Origin: Nocardia crassostreae
Lineage (GTDB): Bacteria > Actinomycetota > Actinomycetes > Mycobacteriales > Mycobacteriaceae
Length of the DNA stretch: 64,000 nucleotides
NCBI RefSeq assembly: GCF_001613405.1
Contig: NZ_BDCH01000041.1
Coordinates: 1-64,000 of the forward strand
Direction: 5' to 3'
Shown: in pieces, positions 53,338 to 61,760 of the stretch
Layout of the letters: every line of letters begins with the position of its first letter
Position numbering within the stretch: position 1 is the stretch's first letter
The notes under the pieces: model-generated
The model's input: the letters and a program-made list of their open reading frames with translations, nothing else
Databases searched by the model: none
Told to the model about the DNA's origin: nothing
Program-made: the position numbers and the translations under genes

Positions 53338-54450
53338 CTAACCTTCGGCGGCGAGCTGGCCGCAGGCGGCGGCGATTTCCTGGCCGCGGGTGTCGCGAAC
53401 GGTGCAGGGGACGCCCTGTTCGTTGACACGGCGGACGAACTCGCGCTCAACGGGTTTCGGGCTGGCGTCCCACTTGCTGCCCGGAGTCGGGTTGAGGGGG
53501 ATGAGGTTGACGTGGACTCGGGAACCCAGGGCCTTGTGGAGTTTCTTGCCGAGCATGTCGGCGCGCCAGGGGTGGTCGTTGATGTCGCGGATCAAGGCGT
53601 ATTCGATGGAGACGCGGCGGCCGGACTTGTCGGCGTAATACCTTGCGGCGTCGAGGACTTCGGCTACCGACCAGCGGTTGTTGACCGGGACCAGGGTGTC
53701 GCGCAACTCGTCGTCAGGGGTGTGCAGAGAGACGGCGAGAGTCACCGAGAGGTCTTCGTCGGCGAGTTTGCGGATGGCGGGGGCCAGGCCGACGGTGGAG
53801 ACGACCACATTGCGCTGGGAGATGCCCAGGCCGTCGGGGGCCGGGGAAGTGATGCGGCGGACGGCGTTCACCACGGGCTTGTAGTTGGCGAGCGGTTCGC
53901 CCATGCCCATGAAGACGATATTGGAGAGGCGGCCCGGGCCGCCGGGGACCTCGCCGTCGCGCAGGGCGGCCGCGGCGGCGCGGACCTGGTCGACGATTTC
54001 GGCGGTGGAGAGGTTACGGGTCAGGCCCGCTTGGCCGGTGGCGCAGAAGGGGCAGGCCATACCGCAACCCGCCTGGCTGGAGATGCAGAGGGTGGCGCGG
54101 TCCGGGTAGCGCATGAGGACCGATTCCAGGAGGGTGCCGTCACCGGCGCGCCACAGGGTTTTGCGGGTGGTGCCCTCGTCGCAGACGACGTGGCGGACCT
54201 CGGAGAGCAGGGGCGGGAAGAGGGCATCGCCGACCTTGGCGCGCATGGCCTCGGGCAGGTCGGTCATCTGGGCCGGATCGGCGACCAGGCGGCCGTAGTA
54301 CTGCCGGGCGATCTGATCGGCGCGGAATTTGGGGAGCCCGAGCTCCTCGACCGCCGCCTTGCGCTCGGCCGCGTCGAGGTCGGCGAAGTGCCGGGGCGGC
54401 ATGCCACGGCGCGGGGCGTTGAAAACGAGGGGTACGGGGGCGGCAGTCAT
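53338..54450 (-). CDS. rlmN: Dual-specificity RNA methyltransferase RlmN
   Basis: This radical SAM enzyme methylates C2 of A2503 in 23S rRNA and A37 in certain tRNAs. The protein has 370 residues from ATG 54450, chosen because GGAGGG lies just upstream; the frame extends to 54528 without a site. The [4Fe-4S]-binding CxxxCxxC is CGMACPFC. Other family blocks are VFMGMGEPLANY, NVVVSTVGLAP, VSLHTPDDELRD, EYALIRDINDHPWRAD and NLIPLNPTPGS, and the resolving Cys lies in GVPCTVRDTRG. It marks the right border of the accessory insert relative to mycobacterial gene order. Confidence 0.97.
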   Translation of the reverse strand: MTAAPVPLVFNAPRRGMPPRHFADLDAAERKAAVEELGLPKFRADQIARQYYGRLVADPAQMTDLPEAMRAKVGDALFPPLLSEVRHVVCDEGTTRKTLWRAGDGTLLESVLMRYPDRATLCISSQAGCGMACPFCATGQAGLTRNLSTAEIVDQVRAAAAALRDGEVPGGPGRLSNIVFMGMGEPLANYKPVVNAVRRITSPAPDGLGISQRNVVVSTVGLAPAIRKLADEDLSVTLAVSLHTPDDELRDTLVPVNNRWSVAEVLDAARYYADKSGRRVSIEYALIRDINDHPWRADMLGKKLHKALGSRVHVNLIPLNPTPGSKWDASPKPVEREFVRRVNEQGVPCTVRDTRGQEIAAACGQLAAEG

Positions 54451-54602
54451 AGTCCCTCCATGATTCCATCCGGAACCCGCGCGCGGGGCCGCGGGGTGAG
54501 ATGCGCTGGTCACATTGACGGCAAACACCGGGCGTATGCGACATCACGGAGATAACTCGCAATATGCGTGCACCGGTCATAGCTATCGGCAATGATTCAG
54601 CT

Positions 54603-54917
54603 ATGACCACCGCCGACGTACCAGCCTCGGGCGCGGATCCGGCCCCGAGCAAGCCGAAGCACAAGGGCGAAGGCGTTCTCAAAACCCGCGCGGGTTATGC
54701 GTGGATCGGCCTCGTCATCGCCGCCCTGCTGGGCATTCTCGTATTGATCTTCATCCTGCAGAACCTCGAACAGGCGCACGTGGAGTTCTTCGCGTGGACG
54801 TGGAACCTGCCCATCGGCGTCCTCGTCCTACTGGCGGTCTTCATCGGCGCGCTCTCCACAGCGCTCGTCGGCGGCTACCGCATCCTGCAACTCCGGCGGG
54901 CCGCCAAGAAGAACTGA
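54603..54917 (+). CDS. LapA-family (DUF1049) membrane protein
   Basis: The protein has 104 residues from ATG 54603 (an in-frame ATG at 54564 would add 13 residues). A Pro/Lys-rich cytosolic N-terminus precedes two hydrophobic segments (AWIGLVIAALLGILVLIFIL and IGVLVLLAVFIGALSTALVGG), with the family's QNLEQAHVEFFAWTWNLPIG between them. LapA domains occur in small membrane proteins linked to envelope or lipopolysaccharide assembly in Gram-negative species; in actinobacteria the role is not known. It converges on cdsA across a duplicated terminator. Confidence 0.82.
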   Translation: MTTADVPASGADPAPSKPKHKGEGVLKTRAGYAWIGLVIAALLGILVLIFILQNLEQAHVEFFAWTWNLPIGVLVLLAVFIGALSTALVGGYRILQLRRAAKKN

Positions 54918-54943
54918 GGGGTTCGAGACTTGACCCCCGCCCT

Positions 54944-55038
54944 GCCGCAGGGCTAAGGGAGTTTCGGGGGCCTAGCCCCCGTCTCTCCCTACAGCAGGGC
55001 TAAGGGGGTTTCGGGGGCTTAGCCCCCGCCTCCTTACA
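54944..55038. terminator. Tandemly duplicated terminator hairpins between lapA-like gene and cdsA
   Basis: A 45-50 bp unit starting GCAGGGCTAAGGG is present twice in a row. Each copy holds a hairpin of 7-bp stem and 3-nt loop, CGGGGGCctaGCCCCCG at 54965-54981 and CGGGGGCttaGCCCCCG at 55012-55028. A third partial start of the unit (GCAGGGCTGTGAG) overlaps the end of cdsA. They can stop transcripts from both convergent genes. Confidence 0.7.
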
Positions 55039-55945
55039 GCAGGGCTGTGAGTACCAACCAGGACACGAAGGCCGACGGCAGCATCGAATCGAGTCGATCC
55101 ATGATGCCGCCGTGGCCGGGTAGCAACGTGCCCATGTCCTTGATGCCGAGCTCCCGCTTGATCTGGGACTCGATGAGATCACCGGTGGTCGCCACCAGCA
55201 CGAGACCGACACCGAGCAGCACGCCGATCATGGAATTGGCCTGCAACAGCAGGGTGACGGTCAGCAGACCGCCTATGACGGCGAAGACCAGCGACCCGCC
55301 GAAACCCTCCCAGGATTTCTTCGGGCTGATGGCGGGAACCATCGGGTGCTTGCCAAACAGCACGCCCGCCACATACCCGCCGACATCCGAGCAGACCACC
55401 AGAATCATGAAGGTCAGCACTCGCAGATTGCCGTCCTCCTCCAGCAGGAGCAGCACGGCGAACGACGCCAGCAATGGCACCCACGCCAGTACGAATACGC
55501 TGATGGCGGTGTCGCGCAAGTAGTTTCGCGGCGTGGCCTGCAACCCGTGATCGAACAGCCGCCACACCATGAGCGCCAGCGCCAAGGTACCGAACGCGCC
55601 CAGCACGCCCTGCGGTCCCGCTGGCCAGGCCAGCCAGATAATGGCCTGCCCGCCCACCAGCAGCGGAATCCGCGGCACCAGCACATCGGCCTCGCGCAGC
55701 CGCTTGGCCACCTCCCAGGTCACCACCGCCATGGCCGCCGCGATGACCCCGATCAGAATCTTGGGCGCCCACAGCAGAATCGCGATGAGGGACAACCCCA
55801 GCCCGAAACCGACCCCCAGTGCGGCGGGCAGGTTTCGCCCCGCCTTGGACTTGGGTGCGCCCGGGGGCGCCTCCACGGGTCCCTCATCCGGCGTCACATC
55901 GCCGGTGGCGGCAGTCTCTTCGGCCACGATTGTCCCGTCGCTCAC
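55034..55945 (-). CDS. cdsA: Phosphatidate cytidylyltransferase
   Basis: This enzyme makes CDP-diacylglycerol from phosphatidic acid and CTP, the precursor of phosphatidylinositol, cardiolipin and phosphatidylethanolamine. The 303-residue protein starts at GTG 55945. A polar N-terminal 40 residues precede about eight membrane helices. The family signature near the C-terminus is complete (ESQIKRELGIKDMGTLLPGH, then GGIMDRLDS). It lies downstream of frr and pyrH on the same strand, the conserved pyrH-frr-cdsA order. Confidence 0.97.
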   Translation of the reverse strand: MSDGTIVAEETAATGDVTPDEGPVEAPPGAPKSKAGRNLPAALGVGFGLGLSLIAILLWAPKILIGVIAAAMAVVTWEVAKRLREADVLVPRIPLLVGGQAIIWLAWPAGPQGVLGAFGTLALALMVWRLFDHGLQATPRNYLRDTAISVFVLAWVPLLASFAVLLLLEEDGNLRVLTFMILVVCSDVGGYVAGVLFGKHPMVPAISPKKSWEGFGGSLVFAVIGGLLTVTLLLQANSMIGVLLGVGLVLVATTGDLIESQIKRELGIKDMGTLLPGHGGIMDRLDSMLPSAFVSWLVLTALL

Positions 55946-56020
55946 TTGTCGTCCGTTCGCCCTACCCCCGGTCGGCTGCCTCGCCGGACAACCGACCGTC
56001 CAGATTCGAACCGCCGGTCA

Positions 56021-56578
56021 TCAGACCTCGAGCAGTTCGGCTTCCTTGTGCTTGACCAGCTCGTCGACCTGGCTCACATACTTCGCCGTGGTCTTGTCCA
56101 GTTCCTTCTCGGCGCGGCCGACCTCGTCCTCACCGGCCTCGCCGTCCTTCTGGATGCGGCCCAGCTCGTCCATGGTCTTGCGGCGCACGTTCCGGATGGC
56201 GATCTTGGCGTCCTCGCCCTTGGACTTGGCCTGCTTCACCATCTCGCGGCGCCGCTCCTCGGTCAGCTGCGGGACGATGACGCGGATGATGTGACCGTCG
56301 TTGGTGGGGTTCACCCCCAGATCCGAATTGCGGATCGCGGTCTCGATCTCCTTGAGCTGGGCCTGCTCATAGGGCTTGATGACCAGCATGCGCGGCTCCG
56401 GGGAGTTGATGCTGGCCATCTGGGTGATGGGGGTGGGCGACCCGTAGTAGTCCACGACGACCCGGTTGAACATGCCCGGATTCGCGCGACCGGTCCGAAT
56501 GGAACCCAGGTCGTCCTTCGCCACCGAGACGGCCTTCTCGAACTTTTCCTCGGCGTCGAAGAGCGCTTCTTCAATCAC
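56021..56578 (-). CDS. frr: Ribosome recycling factor
   Basis: This factor splits post-termination ribosomes with EF-G. It has 185 residues, the usual length. It starts at GTG 56578 with GGAGG upstream, beginning MIEEALFDAEEKFEKAVSVA. Family blocks are SIRTGRANPGMFNRVVVDYY, RMLVIKPYEQAQLKEIE and RRNVRRKTMDEL-like sequence in domain I helix 3. It lies 36 bp after pyrH and is probably in one transcript with it and cdsA. Confidence 0.97.
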   Translation of the reverse strand: MIEEALFDAEEKFEKAVSVAKDDLGSIRTGRANPGMFNRVVVDYYGSPTPITQMASINSPEPRMLVIKPYEQAQLKEIETAIRNSDLGVNPTNDGHIIRVIVPQLTEERRREMVKQAKSKGEDAKIAIRNVRRKTMDELGRIQKDGEAGEDEVGRAEKELDKTTAKYVSQVDELVKHKEAELLEV

Positions 56579-56614
56579 GGCGATTCCTCCACAGCGTCAT
56601 CGTTCTCTCGTCGG

Positions 56615-57349
56615 TCACGACCGGACCAGCGTGCCGATCTTCTCACCGGCGACTGCGCGGGCAATATTGCCCTTCGTCAACAAATTGAACACCAGCATGG
56701 GCATCTGGTTGTCCATACAGAGGCTGAACGCGGTGGCGTCGGCGACCTTCAGGCCGCGTTCCAGAACCTCTTTGTGGGTGACCTCGGTGAACATGGTGGC
56801 GGTCGGGTCGACCCGCGGGTCGTCGCTGAACACGCCGTCCACGGCCTTGGCCATGAGGACGACCTCCGCGCCGATCTCCAGCGCGCGCTGGGCGGCGGTG
56901 GTGTCGGTGGAGAAGTAGGGCATGCCCATGCCCGCGCCGAAGATGACGACGCGCCCCTTCTCCAGATGCCGCTTGGCGCGCAGCGGCAGATACGGTTCGG
57001 CGACCTGCCCCATGGTGATGGCGGTCTGCACTCGGGTGTCGATGCCCTGCTTCTGCAGGAAGTCCTGCAGCGCAAGGGAATTCATAACCGTGCCGAGCAT
57101 GCCCATGTAATCCGAGCGGGCGCGGTCCATACCGCGCTCCTCGAGCTCCGCGCCGCGGAAGAAGTTGCCGCCACCGATGACCACGGCGACCTGCACGCCG
57201 TCCTCCACGACCTCGGCGATCTGCTCGGCCACGGTCTGCACCACATCGGGATCGAGACCCACGCGGCCGCCGCCGAACATCTCGCCACCCAGCTTGAGGA
57301 GCACTCGGCGATAGCCCTTGCGGTCGGGGGCCGTATCCGGGTCCGTCAT
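56615..57349 (-). CDS. pyrH: Uridylate kinase
   Basis: This enzyme phosphorylates UMP to UDP with ATP and acts as a regulated hexamer. It has 244 residues. The amino-acid-kinase fold motifs are LLKLGGEMFGGG, VVIGGGNFFRG, GMLGTVMNSLALQDFL, FGAGMGMPYFSTDTTAAQRA and KAVDGVFSDDPR. Length and motifs are those of the bacterial enzyme. It is the first gene of the pyrH-frr-cdsA unit. The upstream region to 57437 is short and shared with the end of the XRE-type gene. Confidence 0.97.
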   Translation of the reverse strand: MTDPDTAPDRKGYRRVLLKLGGEMFGGGRVGLDPDVVQTVAEQIAEVVEDGVQVAVVIGGGNFFRGAELEERGMDRARSDYMGMLGTVMNSLALQDFLQKQGIDTRVQTAITMGQVAEPYLPLRAKRHLEKGRVVIFGAGMGMPYFSTDTTAAQRALEIGAEVVLMAKAVDGVFSDDPRVDPTATMFTEVTHKEVLERGLKVADATAFSLCMDNQMPMLVFNLLTKGNIARAVAGEKIGTLVRS

Positions 57350-57437
57350 CGGTCTCCTTTATCTCGGCAGTCGAGCGTGCGCACGCACATGAAAAGACCA
57401 TCCCGGCGCGAAAATTGCGCGGGACGGCTACAAAGCT

Positions 57438-58376
57438 TCATCTATCCTGCCTCACGGGCGGTCCAGACGGTGAGCCGACCCTCGATACCGGTTCGGAATT
57501 GTCTCCTTCGCGCCTCGATTCGGCATCGGTGAGCAACGCGCCGACCCGCGCGAGCGCGTCCTCGGCGACCGGGACCTGCACCACCAGCAGCAATCCCGGA
57601 TTCTCCACCGGACGGGTCTGGAACAATTCCAGCTCCACCTCACCGGCGTCGGGATGGCGCACCAGAATATTGGCGGGCCGGAAACGCCGGACCGGGTACT
57701 CCGACCACCACTGCCGGAACTCCGGGCTGGCCTCGCGCAATTCGGCGACCAGCGCGGTCAGGCGCGGATCCTCGGGCCTGCGGCCCATGGCGTCGCGTAA
57801 CTGGCTCAGCACCGCCCGCGCCGCGCCTTCCCAGCGTGGCATGCGGAGGCGATTTCCGGTGTCGGTGAACATCATCCACAGCAGATTGCGGCGACCGGGC
57901 GGCAACTCCGCGGGATCGTGGCGCAGCAGCACATAAGCGCGGCTCCAGGCCAGATAGTCGAAGGCGGCGTCGTAGACCACGGCCGGATTGGGCAGGACGG
58001 CATCGACCAGGCGCTGCATACGGGCGCGATCGGCGGCGGCGCGCTCGTCGTCCGGTTCGGCGAAACCGGCGAGGAACCGCAGATGGCGATGCTCGTCCGG
58101 ATCCAGCCGCAGGGTGCGGGCCAGGGCGTCGATGACCTGGCGGCTGGCCGTGACATCGCGGCCCTGTTCGAGCCAGGTGTACCAGGTCAGGCCCGCCCCC
58201 GAGAGCTCGGCGACCTCCTCGCGGCGCAGCCCGGGAGTGCGACGGCGGGACGGATCGCCGTAGACGGGTAGACCCACATCGGCCGGTTGCAGCCGGGACC
58301 GCTGCGACCGCAGGAACTCGCCGAGCTGGGCCCGCCTGCCCGGCCGCGAACCGTGAGCGTTTCCACCACTTACCAT
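57438..58376 (-). CDS. XRE-type regulator with MmyB-like C-terminal domain
   Basis: The protein has about 312 residues from ATG 58376 (GGGAGG upstream; GTG 58394 is a weaker alternative). The N-terminal helix-turn-helix has the pattern LGEFLRSQRSRLQP, RRRTPGLRREEVAELSG and TWYTWLEQGRDVTAS. The C-terminal PAS-like MmyB domain includes NPAVVYDAAFDYLAWSRAY, RNLLWMMFTDTGNRLRMPRW and HPDAGEVELELF. Such regulators usually face the oxidoreductase genes they control. Here it diverges from the NAD(P)-binding protein and cupin pair, which are the probable targets, and the 125-bp spacer would hold the operator. Confidence 0.88.
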   Translation of the reverse strand: MVSGGNAHGSRPGRRAQLGEFLRSQRSRLQPADVGLPVYGDPSRRRTPGLRREEVAELSGAGLTWYTWLEQGRDVTASRQVIDALARTLRLDPDEHRHLRFLAGFAEPDDERAAADRARMQRLVDAVLPNPAVVYDAAFDYLAWSRAYVLLRHDPAELPPGRRNLLWMMFTDTGNRLRMPRWEGAARAVLSQLRDAMGRRPEDPRLTALVAELREASPEFRQWWSEYPVRRFRPANILVRHPDAGEVELELFQTRPVENPGLLLVVQVPVAEDALARVGALLTDAESRREGDNSEPVSRVGSPSGPPVRQDR

Positions 58377-58502
58377 TTCGCGGCCCTCCCGCACGCCGAA
58401 CCTGGGTAGCAGTATCGCTACCAGGACAGGGATGCGCCCGGCTTCTTACCGTGATTTTCAACGGAAACGAACGAATCATCCGGGAAATCAAGGGAGTACG
58501 AC

Positions 58503-59387
58503 ATGACCGCCAACAAAGGACCGATTCTGGTCATCGGAGCGACCGGGCGGCAGGGCGGGGCCACCGCCACCGCACTGCTCGAACGCGGCTGGCCCGTACG
58601 GGCTTTCGTGCGCGATCCGCAAGCGCCCAATGCGGTGGCGTTGCGGGAGGCGGGCGCGGAGCTCGCGGTGGGCGATCTCGACGACGAGGACTCGCTGCGC
58701 AAGGCCATGGACGGCGCGCACGGCGTCTTCCTCATGCTGACCATGATGTCCGGCGCGAATATCAGCCTGGCGGCGGTCGAGGACGAGAAGCGGCGCGGAC
58801 GCCGGATCGCGGAACTGGCGGCGGAGATCGAGATCGCGCACCTGGTGTACAGCTCGCTCAGCGGCGTCCGCCAGGGCTCGGGCATCGAGTACTACGACGC
58901 CAAGGAGTACATCGAGGATCAGATTCTCGCCCTCGGGCTGCCCGCCACCATTCTGCGGCCGGTGCTGTTCATGGACAATTTCGCCACCTACAACCGGCCC
59001 GGCCGCGACGGCGACCACCTGGTGCTGTCGCTGGCCGTCGCCCCGGAGGTGCCGATGCCGCTCATCGCCATCGCCGATATCGGGAGGTTCGCGGCGCTGG
59101 TCTTCGATCGGCCCGACGAATTCCTCGGCCGCGCCGTGCAATTGGCGGGCGATATCCTGACGCCGCCGCAGATCGCCGCCAAACTGGCGGACGCGGCCGG
59201 TTTGACCCCGCGCACGGTGCAGATCCCCCTCGAGGCGATCCGCGCCTTCGACGAGCAGGTGGCGAAGATGTTCGCGTTCTTCAACACCCACCCGCACGCC
59301 GAGATCGACCTGGCCGGGCTGCGGGCGGCGCTGCCCGAGCTACAGGACCTCGACGGCTGGGTGCACGGCACCGGCTGGACCCTGTGA
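58503..59387 (+). CDS. NmrA-like NAD(P)-binding protein
   Basis: This 294-residue protein belongs to the atypical SDR (NmrA/HSCARG) family. The dinucleotide motif ILVIGATGRQGGATATALLE is at the N-terminus, with Arg in FVRDPQAPNA suggesting NADP(H). The usual catalytic Tyr/Lys pair of SDRs is not clearly placed (YYDAKEYIEDQILAL). The fold continues with ATILRPVLFMDNF and PLIAIADIGRFAALVF. It may be a redox sensor or a reductase. ATG 58503 follows a GGGAG site. It forms a two-gene unit with the cupin (7-bp gap) opposite the XRE gene. Confidence 0.85.
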   Translation: MTANKGPILVIGATGRQGGATATALLERGWPVRAFVRDPQAPNAVALREAGAELAVGDLDDEDSLRKAMDGAHGVFLMLTMMSGANISLAAVEDEKRRGRRIAELAAEIEIAHLVYSSLSGVRQGSGIEYYDAKEYIEDQILALGLPATILRPVLFMDNFATYNRPGRDGDHLVLSLAVAPEVPMPLIAIADIGRFAALVFDRPDEFLGRAVQLAGDILTPPQIAAKLADAAGLTPRTVQIPLEAIRAFDEQVAKMFAFFNTHPHAEIDLAGLRAALPELQDLDGWVHGTGWTL

Positions 59388-59394
59388 GGCGATC

Positions 59395-59817
59395 ATGACC
59401 GATGGGCTGCTGCTCCCTCCCGGGGCCGGAACACGTTTACAGGCAATGACTTTGAAGGTCGGCGCGGACCGATCCGATACCTGGTCCGCCTTCGAGGCCG
59501 AGGTCCCGCCCGGATTCGACGTCGGCGCACACTGGCACGGCCACGCCGAGGAGCTGTTCTACGTCGTCGACGGCGAACTGGACCTCCTCGCTTTCCACCC
59601 CGCCGCCACCGCCATCGGCGACTGGCGAACCTGGGAGGCCGCCGACGGCACGCGGGTATTCCGCGGCGGCCCGGGCAGTTTCATGCACGTCCCGGCGGGC
59701 TGCCCGCACGCCTTCCACAATCCGGGCACGGAGACGGCGAAGCTGCTGTTCCTGGTCAGCCCGGCAGGCCACGAACGCTATCTCGCCGAGCTGACCGATC
59801 TGACCGTCTCGGGCTAG
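59395..59817 (+). CDS. Cupin-domain protein, probably ended early by TAG
   Basis: This 140-residue single-cupin protein has metal-site motif 1 (GAHWHGHAEELFYVVDGE) and motif 2 (HVPAGCPHAFHN), with the His and Glu ligands in place. The substrate is unknown; relatives are linked to quercetinase-like or sugar chemistry. The TAG at 59815-59817 is followed in the same frame by 28 codons that look native (ATPEAVAELRVKHDIHQL, then TPL), matching the C-terminal helix common in this family, and then TGA at 59902-59904. The stop may therefore be a mutated Glu or Gln codon. A product lacking the last helix could still fold, since the cupin barrel is complete. Confidence 0.82.
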   Translation: MTDGLLLPPGAGTRLQAMTLKVGADRSDTWSAFEAEVPPGFDVGAHWHGHAEELFYVVDGELDLLAFHPAATAIGDWRTWEAADGTRVFRGGPGSFMHVPAGCPHAFHNPGTETAKLLFLVSPAGHERYLAELTDLTVSG

Positions 59818-59926
59818 GCCACCCCGGAGGCGGTGGCCGAACTCCGCGTGAAACACGATATCCACCAATTGACGCCGCTACAGCACCATCCGCACGGGCA
59901 TTGAACCCCGGCGGACACAAGAAAGA

Positions 59927-59955
59927 CCCCCTGCGCAATCTCGTTGCGCAGGGGG
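59927..59955. terminator. Bidirectional intrinsic terminator
   Basis: A perfect 12-bp stem (CCCCCTGCGCAA at 59927-59938 with its complement at 59944-59955) and 5-nt loop lie between the convergent cupin unit and tsf. CCTTTTC follows on the plus strand and TCTTTC on the minus strand, so it serves both. Confidence 0.88.
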
Positions 59956-59977
59956 CCTTTTCGACTTCAGCGGGCGA

Positions 59978-60802
59978 TTACGCCTGGCCGACCTCGAAGC
60001 GCGCGAAACGGGTCACGGTGACACCGGCCTCGTCCAGCAGCGCCTTGACGGTCTTCTTGGAGTCGGTCACGGAGGACTGCTCCAGCAGGACGACGTCCTT
60101 GTAGAAACCGTTGACACGGCCCTCGACGATCTTGGACAGCGCGGCCTCCGGCTTGCCCTCCTCGCGAGCGGTCGCCTCGGCGATGGAGCGCTCCTTCTCG
60201 ACTAGTTCGGCTGGAACGTCCTCGCGGGTCAGGTACTTGGCCTTGAGGGCCGCGACCTGCATACCGGCGGCGCGGGCCACATCGGCGGCGGCCTCGCCCT
60301 CACCGGTGTACTCGACCAGCACGCCGACGGCGGGCGGCAGGTCGGTGGCACGCTTGTGCAGGTAGGTGGCGACCGGGCCCTCGAGGGACACGACGCGACG
60401 CAGTTCGAGCTTCTCGCCGATACGGGCGGCCAGCTCCTGCACGGCCTGGTCGGCGGTCTTGCCGCCCAGGTCGACGGCCTTGAGGGCATCCAGATCGGCC
60501 GGGCGCACCTTGGCGGCGGCCGCGACGATGCTGTTGGCCAGCTCCTGGAACTCCGCGTTCTTGGCGACGAAGTCGGTCTCGGAGTTGATCTCGATCATGA
60601 CGCCGTCCTGCGCGGCGACCAGGCCCTCGGCGGTGGCGCGCTCGGCGCGCTTGCCGACATCCTTGGCGCCCTTGATGCGCAGGACCTCGACGGCCTTGTC
60701 GAAGTCGCCCGCGGTCTCCTCGAGAGCCCGCTTGCAGTCCATCATTCCGGAGCCGGTGAGCTCGCGAAGCCGCTTCACGTCAGCGGCGGTGTAGTTCGCC
60801 AT
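59978..60802 (-). CDS. tsf: Elongation factor Ts
   Basis: This factor exchanges GDP for GTP on EF-Tu. It has 274 residues. The N-terminal UBA-like domain starts NYTAADVKRLRELTGSGMMD, followed by CKRALEETAGDFDKAVEVL and the core with INSETDFVAKNAEF and ATYLHKRATDLPPAVGVLVE. Length fits the actinobacterial form. It is downstream of rpsB with about 100 bp between them containing a strong stem-loop, and its start has AGGAGG upstream. Confidence 0.97.
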   Translation of the reverse strand: MANYTAADVKRLRELTGSGMMDCKRALEETAGDFDKAVEVLRIKGAKDVGKRAERATAEGLVAAQDGVMIEINSETDFVAKNAEFQELANSIVAAAAKVRPADLDALKAVDLGGKTADQAVQELAARIGEKLELRRVVSLEGPVATYLHKRATDLPPAVGVLVEYTGEGEAAADVARAAGMQVAALKAKYLTREDVPAELVEKERSIAEATAREEGKPEAALSKIVEGRVNGFYKDVVLLEQSSVTDSKKTVKALLDEAGVTVTRFARFEVGQA

Positions 60803-60840
60803 CTGGGGCGAGCCTCCTCAGTGTTGGTCTGTGGTGGTCA

Positions 60841-60882
60841 CACCTTGCCGCCCGCTCCCGAACGGGAGGGGGCGGCAAGGTG
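60841..60882 (-). other. Long stem-loop between rpsB and tsf
   Basis: Twenty bases (CACCTTGCCGCCCGCTCCCG) are followed after AA by their reverse complement with one mismatch, giving a 42-nt hairpin. No T run follows, so it is more likely an attenuator or RNA-processing and stability element that sets the rpsB to tsf ratio than a full terminator. Confidence 0.6.
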
Positions 60883-60902
60883 AACAAACGCCGGAGCGTG
60901 GA

Positions 60903-61760
60903 TCAGAAGTCGGCCGGGGTGGTCGCCGGGGGAACTTCCTTGAGCTCGGCCTCGGCGGCCGTCTCGACGGGGACTTCGGCGGCCGGGGCAGCCTGAGCCA
61001 GCAGCTCCTGCTCCCACTCGGCGAGCGGCTCGCCGGCGCCGGCCTCGGACTTGGCATCGCCGGTGGCACGGGCGGCACGCGCCTGCACGCCCTCGGCCAC
61101 GGCCGAAGCCACGACCTTGGTCAGCAGGGCGGCGGAGCGGATGGCGTCGTCGTTACCCGGGATCGGGTAGTCGACCAGGTCGGGATCGCAGTTGGTGTCC
61201 AGGATCGCGATGACCGGGATGTTCAGCTTGCGAGCCTCGCCGACGGCGATGTGCTCCTTGTTGGTGTCGACGACCCAGATGGCCGACGGAACCTTGGCCA
61301 TGTCCCGGATGCCGCCGAGGGTGCGCTCCAGCTTGGTCTTCTCACGCGTCAGCATGAGAATTTCCTTCTTGGTGCGTCCGTCGAAGCCACCGGTCTGCTC
61401 CATGGCCTCAAGCTCCTTGAGGCGCTGCAGACGCTTGTGCACGGTGGAGAAGTTGGTGAGCATGCCACCCAGCCAGCGCTGGTTGACGTAGGGCATCCCG
61501 ACGCGAGTCGCCTCGGCCGCGATCGACTCCTGGGCCTGCTTCTTGGTGCCGACGAAGAGGACGGTGCCGCCGTGGGCAACGGTCTCCTTGACGAACTCGT
61601 AGGCCTTGTCGATGTAGGTCAGCGTCTGCTGCAGGTCGATGATGTAGATGCCGTTGCGGTCGGTGAAGATGAACCGCTTCATCTTCGGGTTCCACCGACG
61701 AGTCTGGTGGCCGAAGTGCGCGCCGCTGTCGAGCAGCTGCTTCATTGTTACGACAGCCAT
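60903..61760 (-). CDS. rpsB: 30S ribosomal protein S2
   Basis: The protein has 285 residues from ATG 61760, chosen for the standard N-terminus AVVTMKQLLDSGAHFGHQTRR. The frame is open upstream to 61901 but without conserved sequence. Blocks typical of S2 are RNGIYIIDLQQTLTYIDKAY, FVGTKKQAQESIA, YVNQRWLGGMLTNFSTV and VVDTNKEHIAVGEARKLNIP. The C-terminal 40 residues are an acidic Ala/Glu-rich tail usual for actinobacteria. The 246-bp upstream region to the DUF202 gene should hold its promoter; I could not identify the elements with confidence. Confidence 0.97.
   Translation of the reverse strand: MAVVTMKQLLDSGAHFGHQTRRWNPKMKRFIFTDRNGIYIIDLQQTLTYIDKAYEFVKETVAHGGTVLFVGTKKQAQESIAAEATRVGMPYVNQRWLGGMLTNFSTVHKRLQRLKELEAMEQTGGFDGRTKKEILMLTREKTKLERTLGGIRDMAKVPSAIWVVDTNKEHIAVGEARKLNIPVIAILDTNCDPDLVDYPIPGNDDAIRSAALLTKVVASAVAEGVQARAARATGDAKSEAGAGEPLAEWEQELLAQAAPAAEVPVETAAEAELKEVPPATTPADF

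Noticed and set aside
16270..59904. Genome-wide reassignment of TAG or TGA to explain in-frame stops
   Set aside because: TAG and TGA end many intact genes here (for example DUF2631 with TAG and the endonuclease V gene with TGA), so they are ordinary stops.
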